The notes beneath the pieces are model-generated. The model worked only from the letters and a program-made list of their open reading frames with translations, was not told the origin of the DNA and ran no database searches. Shown in pieces: positions 37,143 through 46,427 of a stretch of 64,000 nucleotides of DNA; within the stretch, counting starts at the first letter, position 1, and each line of letters starts with the position of its first letter. A program made the position numbers and the translations under genes. Source of the DNA: Poindextera sp035604135 (GTDB taxonomy: Bacteria > Pseudomonadota > Alphaproteobacteria > Caulobacterales > Caulobacteraceae); assembly GCA_035604135.1 (NCBI GenBank), contig DATNJB010000081.1, forward strand, positions 40,397 to 104,396, in the 5' to 3' direction.

Positions 37143-37201
37143 CCCATCTCTCCACGATTGCCGCATTGGAACTCGCCTTAGCTTAAGATGACCGGGGCTC
37201 A

Positions 37202-37729
37202 TCAATATGCAGGCGGCACCGGCTCCCAAGGTCCACTGCATTCCTGCACGTTTGGATAATATCCCGGCGGGTCCTCGCAGTAATACCAATAGTTCTCGGG
37301 AGATGGGTAGTAATTGTAGTAGTCGTAGTAGTAATCCGGACCCACATAGAGAGGGTAAGGAAAGATCGGTCCCGGGTAGAAGAACCAGTTGTCGCCGACG
37401 ACCCACCACCAGCCGAGATAGCCGTTATGGTTCTCGTGACGCCAGGCGCCGTGCTCCCAAAGGTTGCGCTCGCCCGGCGTAAAGCGGCTGAACCCATGCT
37501 GGTTGAATGCGCCGAGGTCTCGGCCCGGACCGCCTAGGGAATAGCGCGGGGTGCCCGGGGCGCGTCCGCCAAGCGGCAGGCTGCCATGAAAGCTCGGCGG
37601 AGCGGCGTGGAAGCCTCGGGGCGGCATGCCGCCTGCGCCATGCGGCGGGTCGGCCGCGAACGCCGACACAGCGAAAAAACAGCCAACTGCGGCGATGACG
37701 CCGGCGGCTACTCGGGACAACCTGGACAT
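37202..37729 (-). CDS. secreted Tyr/Pro/Gly-rich protein
   Basis: 175 aa with a clear signal peptide (MSRLSRVAAGVIAAVGCFFA, cleavage after SAFA-A). The mature protein is rich in Gly, Pro and His at first, then has ERNLWEHGAWRHENHNGYLG, WWWVVGDNWFFYPGPIFPYP and a Tyr-rich stretch VGPDYYYDYYNYYPSPENYW, ending with YYCEDPPGYYPNVQECSGPW. Proteins with this W-Y-Y-C-x-P-x-G-Y-Y-P-x-V-x-x-C end are common in Proteobacteria; their function is unknown and an envelope-surface role is assumed. An FNR-type box ends 62 bp upstream. The lipoprotein gene follows 59 bp downstream on the same strand. Confidence 0.8.
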   Translation of the reverse strand: MSRLSRVAAGVIAAVGCFFAVSAFAADPPHGAGGMPPRGFHAAPPSFHGSLPLGGRAPGTPRYSLGGPGRDLGAFNQHGFSRFTPGERNLWEHGAWRHENHNGYLGWWWVVGDNWFFYPGPIFPYPLYVGPDYYYDYYNYYPSPENYWYYCEDPPGYYPNVQECSGPWEPVPPAY

Positions 37730-37790
37730 GACGTTTTTCCCGCGTGACTAAGATCGAGCCAATGCCTACCCCCGGGCGGGACCCGAGCCA

Positions 37791-37804
37791 TTGATCTCGC
37801 GCAA
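37791..37804 (-). promoter_or_regulatory. FNR-like box TTGATCTCGCGCAA
   Basis: One base from TTGA-N6-TCAA. Its centre is 68-69 bp before ATG 37729 of the secreted Tyr-rich protein gene; at -41.5 the leader would be about 27 bases. It differs by one base from the minus-strand reading of the box at 31162. Confidence 0.4.
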
Positions 37805-37963
37805 ACGCCGCTAGTTGTTTCTGCCGCCAGGTCGCGCCCGGCCATTCGGCTGAACTACGTCGCAGGGGCGAGCGCGGCCTCGTCGATCGCGGCCAACTGC
37901 GATACGGGCGTGGCCGGCCTTATAGCAGGAGAAGATCGCGTTCCCCGCTGATCCGCCCGGCTC

Positions 37964-38731
37964 TCAGCGGGCGGTATAGCCGCCGTCGATGACCAGCTCC
38001 GAGCCGGTGACGAACTTGGCTTCGTCGGACGCGAGGTAGACCGCGCCCCAGGCAATGTCGTCGGGCTCGCCGATGTGGCCGAGCGGATGCAGGGCATCGA
38101 CGGCCTTGCGGCCCTCGGCGACGTCGCCCTGAGCGGAGAGGAAGCCATCGACCATCGGCGTCCAGATGAAGCCGGGATGGATCGAGTTCACGCGGATCTT
38201 TTCCGCGGCGTAGATGAGCGCGTCGTTCTTGCTCATCAGCCGCACGGCGCCCTTCGAGGCGTGGTAGGGCGGCACGTCGCCGGCGCCGACTAGGCCGTAG
38301 ATGGACGACAGGTTGATGATGCTGCCGCCGCCGGCGCGGCGCATGAGCGGGACGGCGTGCTTGACGCCGAAGAACACGCCCTTGACGTTGATCGCCTGCA
38401 CGAAATCCCACTCGGCCTCGGTCAGCTGGTCGGTGGGCTTGTTGGTTCCGGCGATGCCGGCGTTGTTCACCAGGATGTCCAACCGTCCGAACGCCTGGGC
38501 GACCTCGCCGAACACGCGCGCGACATCGGCCTCGCGGCTGACGTCGCAGCGCCAGTAGCGCGCCTTCGACCCGCGGCCCTGCAGCTCCTTGGCAAGCGCC
38601 TCGCCCGTGTCGTCGTGCAGGTCGAGGATCGCGACAGCCGCGCCCTCTTCGGCCATGCGGATCGCGGTCGCGCGGCCAAGACCGAGCGCCGCGCCGGTGA
38701 CGATGGCGACCTTGCCGGAAAGGCGGTTCAT
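37964..38731 (-). CDS. short-chain dehydrogenase/reductase (SDR)
   Basis: 255-aa classical SDR. It has the NAD(P) motif VTGAALGLGRAT (T-G-x3-G-x-G), the D-L-H acidic residue after strand 2 (AILDLHDD) that favours NAD, NNAGIAG, the active-site Ser in SSIYGLVGAG and Tyr-x3-Lys in PPYHASKGAV. The C-terminal substrate region ends ELVIDGGYTAR, typical of cyclohexanol or 3-alpha-hydroxysteroid-type dehydrogenases. The substrate is unknown. It is divergent from the phosphonate-linked FAD oxidase with 147 bp between starts; a role in phosphonate metabolism is possible but not shown. The start is ATG 38731. Confidence 0.9.
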   Translation of the reverse strand: MNRLSGKVAIVTGAALGLGRATAIRMAEEGAAVAILDLHDDTGEALAKELQGRGSKARYWRCDVSREADVARVFGEVAQAFGRLDILVNNAGIAGTNKPTDQLTEAEWDFVQAINVKGVFFGVKHAVPLMRRAGGGSIINLSSIYGLVGAGDVPPYHASKGAVRLMSKNDALIYAAEKIRVNSIHPGFIWTPMVDGFLSAQGDVAEGRKAVDALHPLGHIGEPDDIAWGAVYLASDEAKFVTGSELVIDGGYTAR

Positions 38732-38878
38732 GATGGGCTCCCGTCGCTTCGGGCGCTCAATGGACGCCGGAGCGCGGGATCACCTTGAGGCGCATCAAAT
38801 TTTGGCCGGGGACGACCGCTGAATCGCGCTTGTCATCTGGACTACGTACTAACTGCGGTCGCTCGGGATCGGGACGGA

Positions 38879-40024
38879 ATGGGTTCGCCAACATTCGATT
38901 TGGCCGTGGTCGGCGGCGGGGTTGTCGGTCTGGCGCACGCCTATGTGGCGGCGCGGGTCGGCAAGCGCGTCGCCGTCGTCGAGCGCGACGCCCGCGCCAA
39001 CGGCGCGTCGATCCGCAACTTCGGCTTCATCACCGTCACCGGCCAGGAGCGGGGGGACAGCTGGCGTCTCGCCCGCCGCACCCGCGACGTGTGGGCCGAG
39101 GTCGCCGGCGCGGCCCGCATCCCGATCGAGCAGCGGGGCCTCTATCTCACCGCGCGATCGGCCGGGGCGGTCGCCGTGATCGAAGCCTTCCTCGCAACCG
39201 AGATGGGCGACGGCTGCCGGCTGCTGGCCGCGGACGAATTCCGAACCCTCGCCGATGGCCTTGGCGGCCCCGAGTTGGCTGGCGCGCTCCATAGCCCGCA
39301 CGAGCTGCGTGTGGAATCCAGGACCGCCATCCCCGCGCTCGCGGCCTGGCTGAAGGACGGCCTGGGCGTCTCCTTCTTCAACGAGACCGTCGTGTTCGAG
39401 GCCGCGCCGCCCAGCCTTCGCACGTCGCGCGGGGTCATCGAGGCGGGCGCGGTCGTCGCCTGCCCCGGTGACGACTTCGCCACCCTCTATCCAGAGCCGA
39501 TCGCGGCCCAGGGCCTGCGGCGGTGCAGGCTCTCGATGCTCAAGCTCGCTGATCCGGGGCTCAGACTCCCCGGGGCGTTGATGTCGGACCTCAGCCTCGT
39601 GCGCTATCGGGGTTATGCCGACCTGCCCGAGGCCCGCGCCCTTAAGGCCCGGCTTACTGCGGCGCATCCAGGCGCGTTCGAGCACGGCGTGCATCTCATC
39701 ATCGCCCAGGGCGGCGATGGCGCCCTCATCGTCGGCGACAGTCATCACTACGGCGACCTTCCGCCGCCCTTCGCCCCGGCCGACGCCGAGCGCGAGATCC
39801 TCGACGAATTCGCCCGCGCGACCGGGCGGTCGCCGCCGCCGGTGCTGGAGCGCTGGACCGGCGTCTACGCCGTCGCCGCCGACCGCACCTACCTGATCGA
39901 CACGCCGGAGCCTGGGGTGCGTCTGGTGATGGTCACCAGCGGCACGGGCGCATCCACCGCCTTCGGCATCGCCGAGCGGGTGATCGGCGACCTCTTTGAT
40001 CTGCAGGCGGAGACAAGCGCATGA
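38879..40024 (+). CDS. FAD-dependent oxidoreductase of the phosphonatase cluster (TIGR03364-like)
   Basis: 381-aa DadA-like flavoenzyme. The FAD Rossmann motif is FDLAVVGGGVVGLAHAYVAA, followed by VAVVERDARANGASIRNFGF and TVTGQ, a signature of the group found beside phosphonoacetaldehyde hydrolase genes. The C-terminal flavin contact is VMVTSGTGASTAFGIAERVI. From memory, characterised members (called PbfD in recent work) oxidise aminoethylphosphonate derivatives such as N-methyl-AEP to phosphonoacetaldehyde, replacing the PhnW transaminase, which is absent here. The last four bases overlap the PhnX start, so the product would be passed to PhnX. The start is ATG 38879. Confidence 0.85.
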   Translation: MGSPTFDLAVVGGGVVGLAHAYVAARVGKRVAVVERDARANGASIRNFGFITVTGQERGDSWRLARRTRDVWAEVAGAARIPIEQRGLYLTARSAGAVAVIEAFLATEMGDGCRLLAADEFRTLADGLGGPELAGALHSPHELRVESRTAIPALAAWLKDGLGVSFFNETVVFEAAPPSLRTSRGVIEAGAVVACPGDDFATLYPEPIAAQGLRRCRLSMLKLADPGLRLPGALMSDLSLVRYRGYADLPEARALKARLTAAHPGAFEHGVHLIIAQGGDGALIVGDSHHYGDLPPPFAPADAEREILDEFARATGRSPPPVLERWTGVYAVAADRTYLIDTPEPGVRLVMVTSGTGASTAFGIAERVIGDLFDLQAETSA

Positions 40025-40851
40025 CCTTTCCAGTGAGAGCCGTGGTGTTCGACTGGGCCGGCACCATGATCGATTTCGGCTGCATGGCGCCGGTGCGCGC
40101 GCTGATCGAGGTCTTCGCCGCGGAGGGGCTCGCCCTCTCGGCCGAAGAGGCGCGGCGCGATATGGGCAAGGCCAAGCTCGACCACCTGCGCGCGCTGCTC
40201 GCCGATCCGACGGTCGCGCCGCGCTGGGCCGCGCTCAAGGGCTCGCCGGCGTCGCCGGCGGACGTCGGGCGCCTCTACGAGCGCCTGGAGCCGGCGATGA
40301 AGGCGGCGGCAGCGAAGAGCTCGCGCCTGATCCCCGGCGCCGCCGAGGTCGCGGCCGCGCTGCGCGCGCTGGGCGTGCGGATCGGGTCGGGCACCGGCTA
40401 CACGCGCGAGATGATGGCCGACATCCTGCCGGCCGCGGCCGCGCAGGGCTATGCGCCGGAGGTGGTGGTCTGCGCCGGCGAGACGCCGAGCGGCCGGCCG
40501 GCGCCGCTGATGACCTGGAAGGCGCTCATCGCGCTCGACGCCTGGCCCGCGCGCGCCTGCATCAAGGTCGACGATGCGCCGGTCGGGATCGAGGAGGGCC
40601 GCCTCGCCGGCTGCTGGACCGTGGGTCTCTCCGGCTCGGGGAACGGCGTCGGCCTCGACCTCGCGAGCTACACCGCCTTGCCGCCCGAGGAGCGCAGCGA
40701 GCGGCTGGCGCGCTCGGCGGCCGCGCTCCGCGCGGCCGGCGCTGATTTCGTCATCGAAGACGTGTCGCACCTCCTGCCCGTGGTGAACGAAATCGCCGAG
40801 CGCATAGATCCGGCAGTTGACCCAACCGAGGCCACGGCCCGCGAGCGCTGA
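40021..40851 (+). CDS. phnX: phosphonoacetaldehyde hydrolase (phosphonatase)
   Basis: 276-aa HAD-superfamily enzyme that cleaves the C-P bond of phosphonoacetaldehyde to acetaldehyde and phosphate (EC 3.11.1.1). The nucleophile is Asp11 in VVFDWAGTMIDFG. The Schiff-base Lys that sets PhnX apart from other HAD enzymes is Lys52 in DMGKAKLDHLRAL, aligned to Lys53 of the Bacillus cereus enzyme. Later HAD motifs are GTGYTREMM and KVDDAPVGIEEGRLAG. Start ATG 40021 overlaps the stop of the FAD oxidase (ATGA). No PhnW or phosphonate ABC transporter gene is adjacent. The enzyme is cytoplasmic. Confidence 0.93.
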   Translation: MTFPVRAVVFDWAGTMIDFGCMAPVRALIEVFAAEGLALSAEEARRDMGKAKLDHLRALLADPTVAPRWAALKGSPASPADVGRLYERLEPAMKAAAAKSSRLIPGAAEVAAALRALGVRIGSGTGYTREMMADILPAAAAQGYAPEVVVCAGETPSGRPAPLMTWKALIALDAWPARACIKVDDAPVGIEEGRLAGCWTVGLSGSGNGVGLDLASYTALPPEERSERLARSAAALRAAGADFVIEDVSHLLPVVNEIAERIDPAVDPTEATARER

Positions 40852-41077
40852 GCGCGAAACCCCGGCGGGCGACCGATTGAACTAGCGAGGAAAAACGGCG
40901 GGCTCGGCGCGGTCGCGGCCCGCGATCGCCTGGCTGTCACGCGACTGACCGCAACTCTTCAAGAATCTGAAATTGTTCCATCACTGAAGCGTCACGGACG
41001 CGGCCTCCTATCCCACCGGAACGGCCACGCTTCGCGCGCGGTTGATCGTGCGCGCGATGGCCAGGGGGCAAATCATC

Positions 41078-43801
41078 ATGAAGTCGAGCTATTTGATCTC
41101 GTGCGCGGTCGGCGCGCTTCTGGCCGGCGGCATCGCCACGACCGCGGCGGCCGCAGACGCGCCGCCTGCCGACAACAGCAGCAGCGCCGCTGCCGCGCAG
41201 GCCGCAGCTTCGAACGGTTCGAATGGTTCGAACGTTATCATCGTGACGGCCGAGCGGCGCAGCCAGAATGTCGAGCGTGTGCCCGCGACCATCCAGGCGT
41301 TCACGGGTCAGTCGCTGCAACAGGCCAACATCACCACGCTCGACGACCTGCTGAAATTCACGCCCAACATCACGTTCGGAAACAACGGCGCGGGGCAGGG
41401 CGAAATCTTCATGCGCGGCCTGAGCGCCGGATTCCGCGGCGGCCAGTCGAGCGCCACAATCGCCAACTTCCCGAATGTCGCGATCTACCTCGACGAAGAG
41501 TCGATGCAATTCCCGGCGCGCAACGTCGATATCTACATGGCCGACATGCAGCGCATCGAGGTTCTCGAGGGTCCGCAGGGGACCCTGTTCGGCGGCGGCG
41601 CCGAAGCGGGCGCCGTCCGCTACATCACCAACAAGCCCGACGTTTCGGCGACCTCGGCTCATGTCGAAGCGAGCTACGGCTGGACCTCGCACGGGGATCC
41701 CAACGACAGCATCAACGCCACGCTGAACGTGCCCATCGTCCCCGACAGATTCGCCGTGCGCGCCGTGATCTACAACGAGCGGCAGGGCGGCTACATCGAC
41801 AACGTGCCCAGCAGCTTCACCCGCTCGAACTCCGACCTCGGCAACACCTACTTCAACATCCATCCAGTCGCGGGGCTGTGCCCCAACGGCCTGCCGGGCG
41901 GTGGGCCGCACAACCTCTGCACACTGCCGAACCAGCCCCAGTTCAACAACTTCGCGATCGCCGGCTCGGCGTCGAACCCGACGACGTGGACCGGCGCACG
42001 CTTCGAGGCGCAGTACGACATCAACGAAGACTGGAACGTGCTGGTCACCGAGAGCCTGCAGAATCTGGACGCTCAAGGCATCGCTGCGGACTATCCGATC
42101 GGATCCAACTTCCAGCCGCTTGGACCGTTGCAGATCACGGCCTTCACGCCCTCGTTCGACCACGACAAGTTCGAAAACACGGCCTGGACCGTCAACGGCA
42201 AGATCGGGCCTTTGAAGGCCATCTACACGGGCAGCTATCTCACCCGGAACATCGACGACCAGATGGACTACGCGAACTATTCGCGCACGACCGGCGGCAT
42301 GTACTACCAGTGCACGGGCGGCGCGACGGGTTTCGGCGGGCACGAGCAGTGCTTCTCGCCGCTCGGTTACTGGCGCGACAAAGTCCGCAACACCCACTTG
42401 AGCAATGAATTCCGTTTGAGCACGCCGGACGACTGGCGCTTCCGGGCGATCGCTGGCGTGTTCAATGAACAGTTCCGCGTCTACGACGTGATGAACTTCA
42501 ACTACAAGTCCATTCCATCGTGCACGCCGGCGAATCTCGCCGCCGCCCTCGTTCCCGGTGGGCCGCCCTGCCTCGCCAATGTCAGGCCGGCGCCCGGCTC
42601 GACCACGAACGATCCAAGCATCCGTGGCGACAACACCGCCTTCGGCGAGGATACCCAGCGCGGCTATGACCAGACGGCCATCTTCGCCTCGTTCGACTTC
42701 GACATCATCCCGGACGTGCTGACGGTGACGGCGGGGACACGCTGGTACCAGTACAACGAATTCGAAGTCGGATCGCAGTACGAAACCACCACGGAGTGCC
42801 TGGACGTGCCCAACGGCCAGTGCGGGCCTAACTCAGACAAGAACATCAACGCCCACCACGACCAGGTCACCTACACGGGCTTCAAGAGCCGCGCGAGCAT
42901 CACATGGCGGATCACGCCGGACACCATGGTCTACGCCCTCTTCTCGCAAGGCTTCCGGCCGGGCGGATTCAACCGCGCAGCCGGGCTCGTCGCCCCCGGC
43001 CCCGGCCCGGGAAGTCCAGATCAGTTCAACAAGCCCAACGGGTATGCGCCGGACACGATAACCAACTACGAGGCGGGCCTGAAGACCGAGCTGTTCGACC
43101 ATCGCTTGCAAGTCAACTTCTCCGCCTACTACATGAACTGGGACAACGTTCAGTTCCTGTTCTTCAATCCGACCGAGCTCGGCAACACCACCTTTGGCGT
43201 CAACGGCCCCAACTACCGGGTGGAAGGCGCCGAGCTGCAGGTGGTCGCACGCCCGATCGACGGGCTGACGATTCAAGGGTCGGTCACTTACAACAATGAC
43301 CAGCAGACCAGCTCGCCCTGCCTGAAGGACAATGTCCCGGGCACGGCGGCGTTCGGCCAGTGCATCACCCAGGTCGTGCAGAGCGGCGTCGGGCTTGTGC
43401 CGTTCCAGAATCCGTTCGGGACGATCGGGTCGGTTCCCGCCTTCTCGCCGTACTGGCAGGGCAACATCCGAGCTCGCTACGACTGGACCGTCGGCGACTA
43501 CAAGCCCTACGTGACCGGCGGCGCGAGCTACATGGGCAGCATGTTCAACCAGCCAGGCACCTACGAATCCGGCGCCGGCGTGCTGATCCCCAACACGACC
43601 TTCCTCCGCTACGAGCAGCCAGCCTACACGCTGTTCGATGCGTCGATCGGCGTTCGGAAGGACAACTGGTATGCGGAACTGTACTCGCAGAACATCGGCG
43701 ACTCCCACGCCAGCATGTTCACGTCCTCAGCGCAGTTCATCAAATCGGAAGTCCCCGTGCGTCCCCGCATCATCATGATAAAGGTCAGCGCAGACTTCTA
43801 A
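41078..43801 (+). CDS. TonB-dependent receptor
   Basis: 907-aa outer-membrane receptor. The signal peptide MKSSYLISCAVGALLAGGIA is followed by an Ala/Ser/Asn-rich linker and the TonB-box-like VIIVTAERRSQNVERVPATI. The plug domain has LDDLLKFTPNITFGNNG, IFMRGLSAG and RIEVLEGPQGTLFGGGAEAG. The 22-strand barrel region ends in RPRIIMIKVSADF, with the terminal aromatic residue required for assembly. The plug resembles the large Sphingomonas/Caulobacter family with unknown ligands. ATG 41078 lies just after GGGGG. Its position between phosphonate genes and a sulfotransferase makes a phosphonate or sulfated ligand possible, but this is inference. A gap of 226 bp with no clear Fur or PhoB site precedes it. 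Confidence 0.93.
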   Translation: MKSSYLISCAVGALLAGGIATTAAAADAPPADNSSSAAAAQAAASNGSNGSNVIIVTAERRSQNVERVPATIQAFTGQSLQQANITTLDDLLKFTPNITFGNNGAGQGEIFMRGLSAGFRGGQSSATIANFPNVAIYLDEESMQFPARNVDIYMADMQRIEVLEGPQGTLFGGGAEAGAVRYITNKPDVSATSAHVEASYGWTSHGDPNDSINATLNVPIVPDRFAVRAVIYNERQGGYIDNVPSSFTRSNSDLGNTYFNIHPVAGLCPNGLPGGGPHNLCTLPNQPQFNNFAIAGSASNPTTWTGARFEAQYDINEDWNVLVTESLQNLDAQGIAADYPIGSNFQPLGPLQITAFTPSFDHDKFENTAWTVNGKIGPLKAIYTGSYLTRNIDDQMDYANYSRTTGGMYYQCTGGATGFGGHEQCFSPLGYWRDKVRNTHLSNEFRLSTPDDWRFRAIAGVFNEQFRVYDVMNFNYKSIPSCTPANLAAALVPGGPPCLANVRPAPGSTTNDPSIRGDNTAFGEDTQRGYDQTAIFASFDFDIIPDVLTVTAGTRWYQYNEFEVGSQYETTTECLDVPNGQCGPNSDKNINAHHDQVTYTGFKSRASITWRITPDTMVYALFSQGFRPGGFNRAAGLVAPGPGPGSPDQFNKPNGYAPDTITNYEAGLKTELFDHRLQVNFSAYYMNWDNVQFLFFNPTELGNTTFGVNGPNYRVEGAELQVVARPIDGLTIQGSVTYNNDQQTSSPCLKDNVPGTAAFGQCITQVVQSGVGLVPFQNPFGTIGSVPAFSPYWQGNIRARYDWTVGDYKPYVTGGASYMGSMFNQPGTYESGAGVLIPNTTFLRYEQPAYTLFDASIGVRKDNWYAELYSQNIGDSHASMFTSSAQFIKSEVPVRPRIIMIKVSADF
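41209..41235 (+). repeat. 9-bp tandem repeat in receptor linker
   Basis: Three copies of TTCGAACGG/TTCGAATGG/TTCGAACGT in the periplasmic linker between the signal peptide and TonB box, encoding S-N-G repeats. The copy number could vary by slippage without breaking the frame. Confidence 0.7.
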
Positions 43802-43863
43802 TCAGCGACCGCGCCGAGGTAAGCTAGGCGGTCCCGCCCGGCCGCCAGCCTTGCCTTCGCCGC

Positions 43864-45903
43864 ATGCACGCCCCCACCGCCCCCGCGCCGCCATCCCCGA
43901 TCGAGCAGCAGGTCGCTCGGCTGCGCGCGTTGCAGCAGGCGGGCCGGCATGATGAGGCTCTCAGCAGCGCCCAGGCGCTGCTTTGCGACCTCCCGGAAAA
44001 CCGTGACCTCCTGCTAATCGCCGCCAGCAGCCTCCGGCGCCAGCTGCGCATCCCCGAGGCGCTGGCGATGCTCGACCGCCTCGAGCCGTTGCAGCCGCGC
44101 TTCAGCCGGATGCACGAGGAGCGCGGGCTTTGCTACGTGGCGCTCAAGGACGCGCCGCGGGCGACCGAGTCCCTGCTTCGGGCGGTGAACATCAACCCGG
44201 CGCTGCCAATGAGTTGGCGCATGCTCGAGGGCGTCTACCGCCTCTCGGGCGATCAAGAGAGCGCTTCCACGGCCGCCGCCCATGCCGCCACGCTAAAGGG
44301 GCTGCCGCCCGAGGTGGTGACGGCCACGGCGCTGTTCTCCGACGGCGAGCTGGCGCAGGCCGAACAGATCACACGCGCCTTTCTGCTCAAGTATGGCGAC
44401 GACCCCGAGGCGATGCGGCTCCTGGCCAAGATCGGCATGGCGCGCGACGTGCTCGACGACGCCGAGACGCTGCTCGAAGCCGTGCTCGTGCTCGCGCCCG
44501 ACTATCGGGCGGCGCGGCTCGACTACGCCCAGGTTCTGACGCAGCGGCAGAAGTATCAAAAGGCGCGCAAGCAGGTGCGCAAGTTGCTCGACGCGGAGCC
44601 CAAGAACCTCGACTATCGCTCGCTCGCGGGCGCCATCGCTGCGGGCCTCGGCGAGCACGAGGCCGCCATCGCGCTCTATCGGGAAATGCTCATCGACGCG
44701 CCAGCGTCGCCAGACATCCACCTCTGGCTTGGTCATGCCCTGAAGACGCTTGGCCGATTGCCGGATGCGATCGAAGCCTACTTGGCGGCGGCAGCGGCGC
44801 GGCCGGACTTCGGCGACGCCTACTGGAGTCTGGCAAACCTGAAGACCTACCGTTTCGACGACGCCACGCTCGAGCGCATGCGGACGGAGGAGGGAGCGCC
44901 CTCGACCGAGCCGATCGACCGCTATCACCTCTGCTTCGCGCTCGGCAAAGCCCTCGAGGACAACGGCGAAATTGCCGCCTCGTGGTCCTACTACGCACGC
45001 GGCAACGCGTTGAAGCGGACCGAAAGCCGCTATCGCCCCGAGATCATCGAGACGAATACGAAGCAGCAGATCGCGGTCTGCACGCGGGCCTTCTTCGAAC
45101 GCCGCGAGGGGTGGGGCGCCCCGAGCGCCGAGCCGATCTTCATCGTTGGCCTTCCGCGTTCCGGGTCCACGCTGATCGAGCAGATCCTGGCCTCCCACTC
45201 GCAAGTCGAAGGCACCCAGGAGCTTCCGGACATCCAAAGGATCGTGATCGACCTTCAGGGCCGCGCCCCCGACCTGGATGACCCGCGCTACCCGGGTGCC
45301 CTGGCCGATCTGACGCGCGAGGATTTCGTCCGCCTGGGTGAGCGGTACCTCGCCGAGACGAAAGCCTACCGGACGGGCAGACCGATCTACATCGACAAGA
45401 TGCCGAACAACTTCCGGCATGTCGGCCTGATCCACCTGATGCTGCCGAACGCGTCGATCATCGACGCCAGGCGCGATCCGATGTCGTGTTCCTTCTCGAA
45501 TCTGAAGCAGCTGTTCGCGAACGGGCAGGAGTTCACCTACTCGATCGAAGACATCGCCCGCTATTACCGCACCTACTTGGAGCTCATGCGGCACTGGGAC
45601 GAAGTGTTGCCGGGCCGGGTGTTGCGCGTGCAGCACGAGGACGTGGTCGCTGACCTCGAGGGCAGCGTCCGTCGGTTGCTCGACCACTGCGGCCTGCCAT
45701 TCGAGCCTACGTGTGTCGTGTTCCACGAGACCGAGCGCAGTGTGCGCACGCCGAGTTCCGAGCAGGTTCGCCAGCCCATCTTCCGCGACGGCCTCGACCA
45801 GTGGCGCAAGTTCGAGCCCTGGCTCGAGCCGCTCAAGGCGGCGCTCGGCGATGCCCTGGACCGCTACCGCGACGAGCCGGCGGCGGCGCTCAGCAGCGTC
45901 TGA
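43864..45903 (+). CDS. TPR-repeat sulfotransferase
   Basis: 679 aa. Residues about 1-390 are TPR repeats (for example HDEALSSAQALLCDLPENRD, KYQKARKQVRKLLDAEPKNL, RLPDAIEAYLAAAAARPDFG). Residues about 410-670 are a sulfotransferase domain with the PAPS phosphate loop PIFIVGLPRSGSTLIEQILA, the S-H-S-Q-V-E-G-T-Q-E-L segment, and the 3-prime-phosphate contact region DARRDPMSCSFSN. Together they form the tetratricopeptide sulfotransferase family often encoded next to TonB receptors in Caulobacterales and Sphingomonadales. The acceptor is unknown and may be a peptide Tyr or a sugar. The start is ATG 43864, 62 bp after the receptor stop, so they are probably cotranscribed. Its end overlaps phnZ by 40 bp. 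Confidence 0.9.
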   Translation: MHAPTAPAPPSPIEQQVARLRALQQAGRHDEALSSAQALLCDLPENRDLLLIAASSLRRQLRIPEALAMLDRLEPLQPRFSRMHEERGLCYVALKDAPRATESLLRAVNINPALPMSWRMLEGVYRLSGDQESASTAAAHAATLKGLPPEVVTATALFSDGELAQAEQITRAFLLKYGDDPEAMRLLAKIGMARDVLDDAETLLEAVLVLAPDYRAARLDYAQVLTQRQKYQKARKQVRKLLDAEPKNLDYRSLAGAIAAGLGEHEAAIALYREMLIDAPASPDIHLWLGHALKTLGRLPDAIEAYLAAAAARPDFGDAYWSLANLKTYRFDDATLERMRTEEGAPSTEPIDRYHLCFALGKALEDNGEIAASWSYYARGNALKRTESRYRPEIIETNTKQQIAVCTRAFFERREGWGAPSAEPIFIVGLPRSGSTLIEQILASHSQVEGTQELPDIQRIVIDLQGRAPDLDDPRYPGALADLTREDFVRLGERYLAETKAYRTGRPIYIDKMPNNFRHVGLIHLMLPNASIIDARRDPMSCSFSNLKQLFANGQEFTYSIEDIARYYRTYLELMRHWDEVLPGRVLRVQHEDVVADLEGSVRRLLDHCGLPFEPTCVVFHETERSVRTPSSEQVRQPIFRDGLDQWRKFEPWLEPLKAALGDALDRYRDEPAAALSSV

Positions 45904-46427
45904 CGGTAGCTTTCGAGCGCCGGCACGCCGCTGGCGTCCAGCGCCTTGCCCCAATCGTCCCAGCGGCGCAGGCGCACGGCCTGTTCGGCGAACGGCAGCG
46001 TCTTGAACGCCCCGGCCCCGCGCGGCGCGAGCGGCCCGCCCTGCAGACGCAGGCTGAGCTGGGAGGCTGGACTGAGCGCGCCGAGGTAACCTGGCTCGAC
46101 GGCGCAAAGATACCGCTTGGCGGCCACGTGCAGCGCGATCGGCTGCGTCACGTCGGGGCCGAACCAGGTTGCGAGCGCGTCGGCGCCAACCGCCTCGTGC
46201 GCGCCGTCCATGCCTTCGTGCTCGGCCATGTGCCCACGGTCGTCGAGAAGGTGGCCATAGTCGTGGAGCAGGGCCGCGGCGACGAGCGTGTCCGGCGCCC
46301 CTTCGGCGCGGGCCAGGGCCGCGCATTGCAGCGCGTGATCGAGCTGGGTCACCCGCTCGCCGTAGTGCTCGTGGCCGCGTTGCCGGTAGAGGGCGAAGAT
46401 CTCGTCGACGAAGCTGTCCACGGTCAA
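45864..46427 (-). CDS. phnZ: PhnZ-type HD-domain phosphonate oxygenase
   Basis: 187-aa HD-domain protein matching PhnZ, a mixed-valent di-iron oxygenase that cleaves (R)-1-hydroxy-2-aminoethylphosphonate to glycine and phosphate. All residues I recall from PhnZ structures are present at constant offset: Tyr22 and Glu24 in HYGERVTQ, His31, His55-Asp56 (LLHDYGH), His59, His77, His100 and Lys104 (LHVAAKRY) and Asp157 in RRWDDWGKA. Ordinary HD phosphohydrolases lack the Y/E pair and the H-V-A-A-K motif. Translation starts at TTG 46427, overlapping the PhnY stop (TTGA) with GGAGG six bases upstream; GTG 46421 is a poorer choice. The 3-prime end overlaps the convergent sulfotransferase by 40 bp. 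Confidence 0.88.
   Translation of the reverse strand: MTVDSFVDEIFALYRQRGHEHYGERVTQLDHALQCAALARAEGAPDTLVAAALLHDYGHLLDDRGHMAEHEGMDGAHEAVGADALATWFGPDVTQPIALHVAAKRYLCAVEPGYLGALSPASQLSLRLQGGPLAPRGAGAFKTLPFAEQAVRLRRWDDWGKALDASGVPALESYRQTLLSAAAGSSR

Noticed and set aside
38732..38878. Possible operator around ACTACGTACTA between the SDR and FAD oxidase genes
   Set aside because: The centre TACGTA is symmetrical but the flanks do not pair, so no operator can be claimed.
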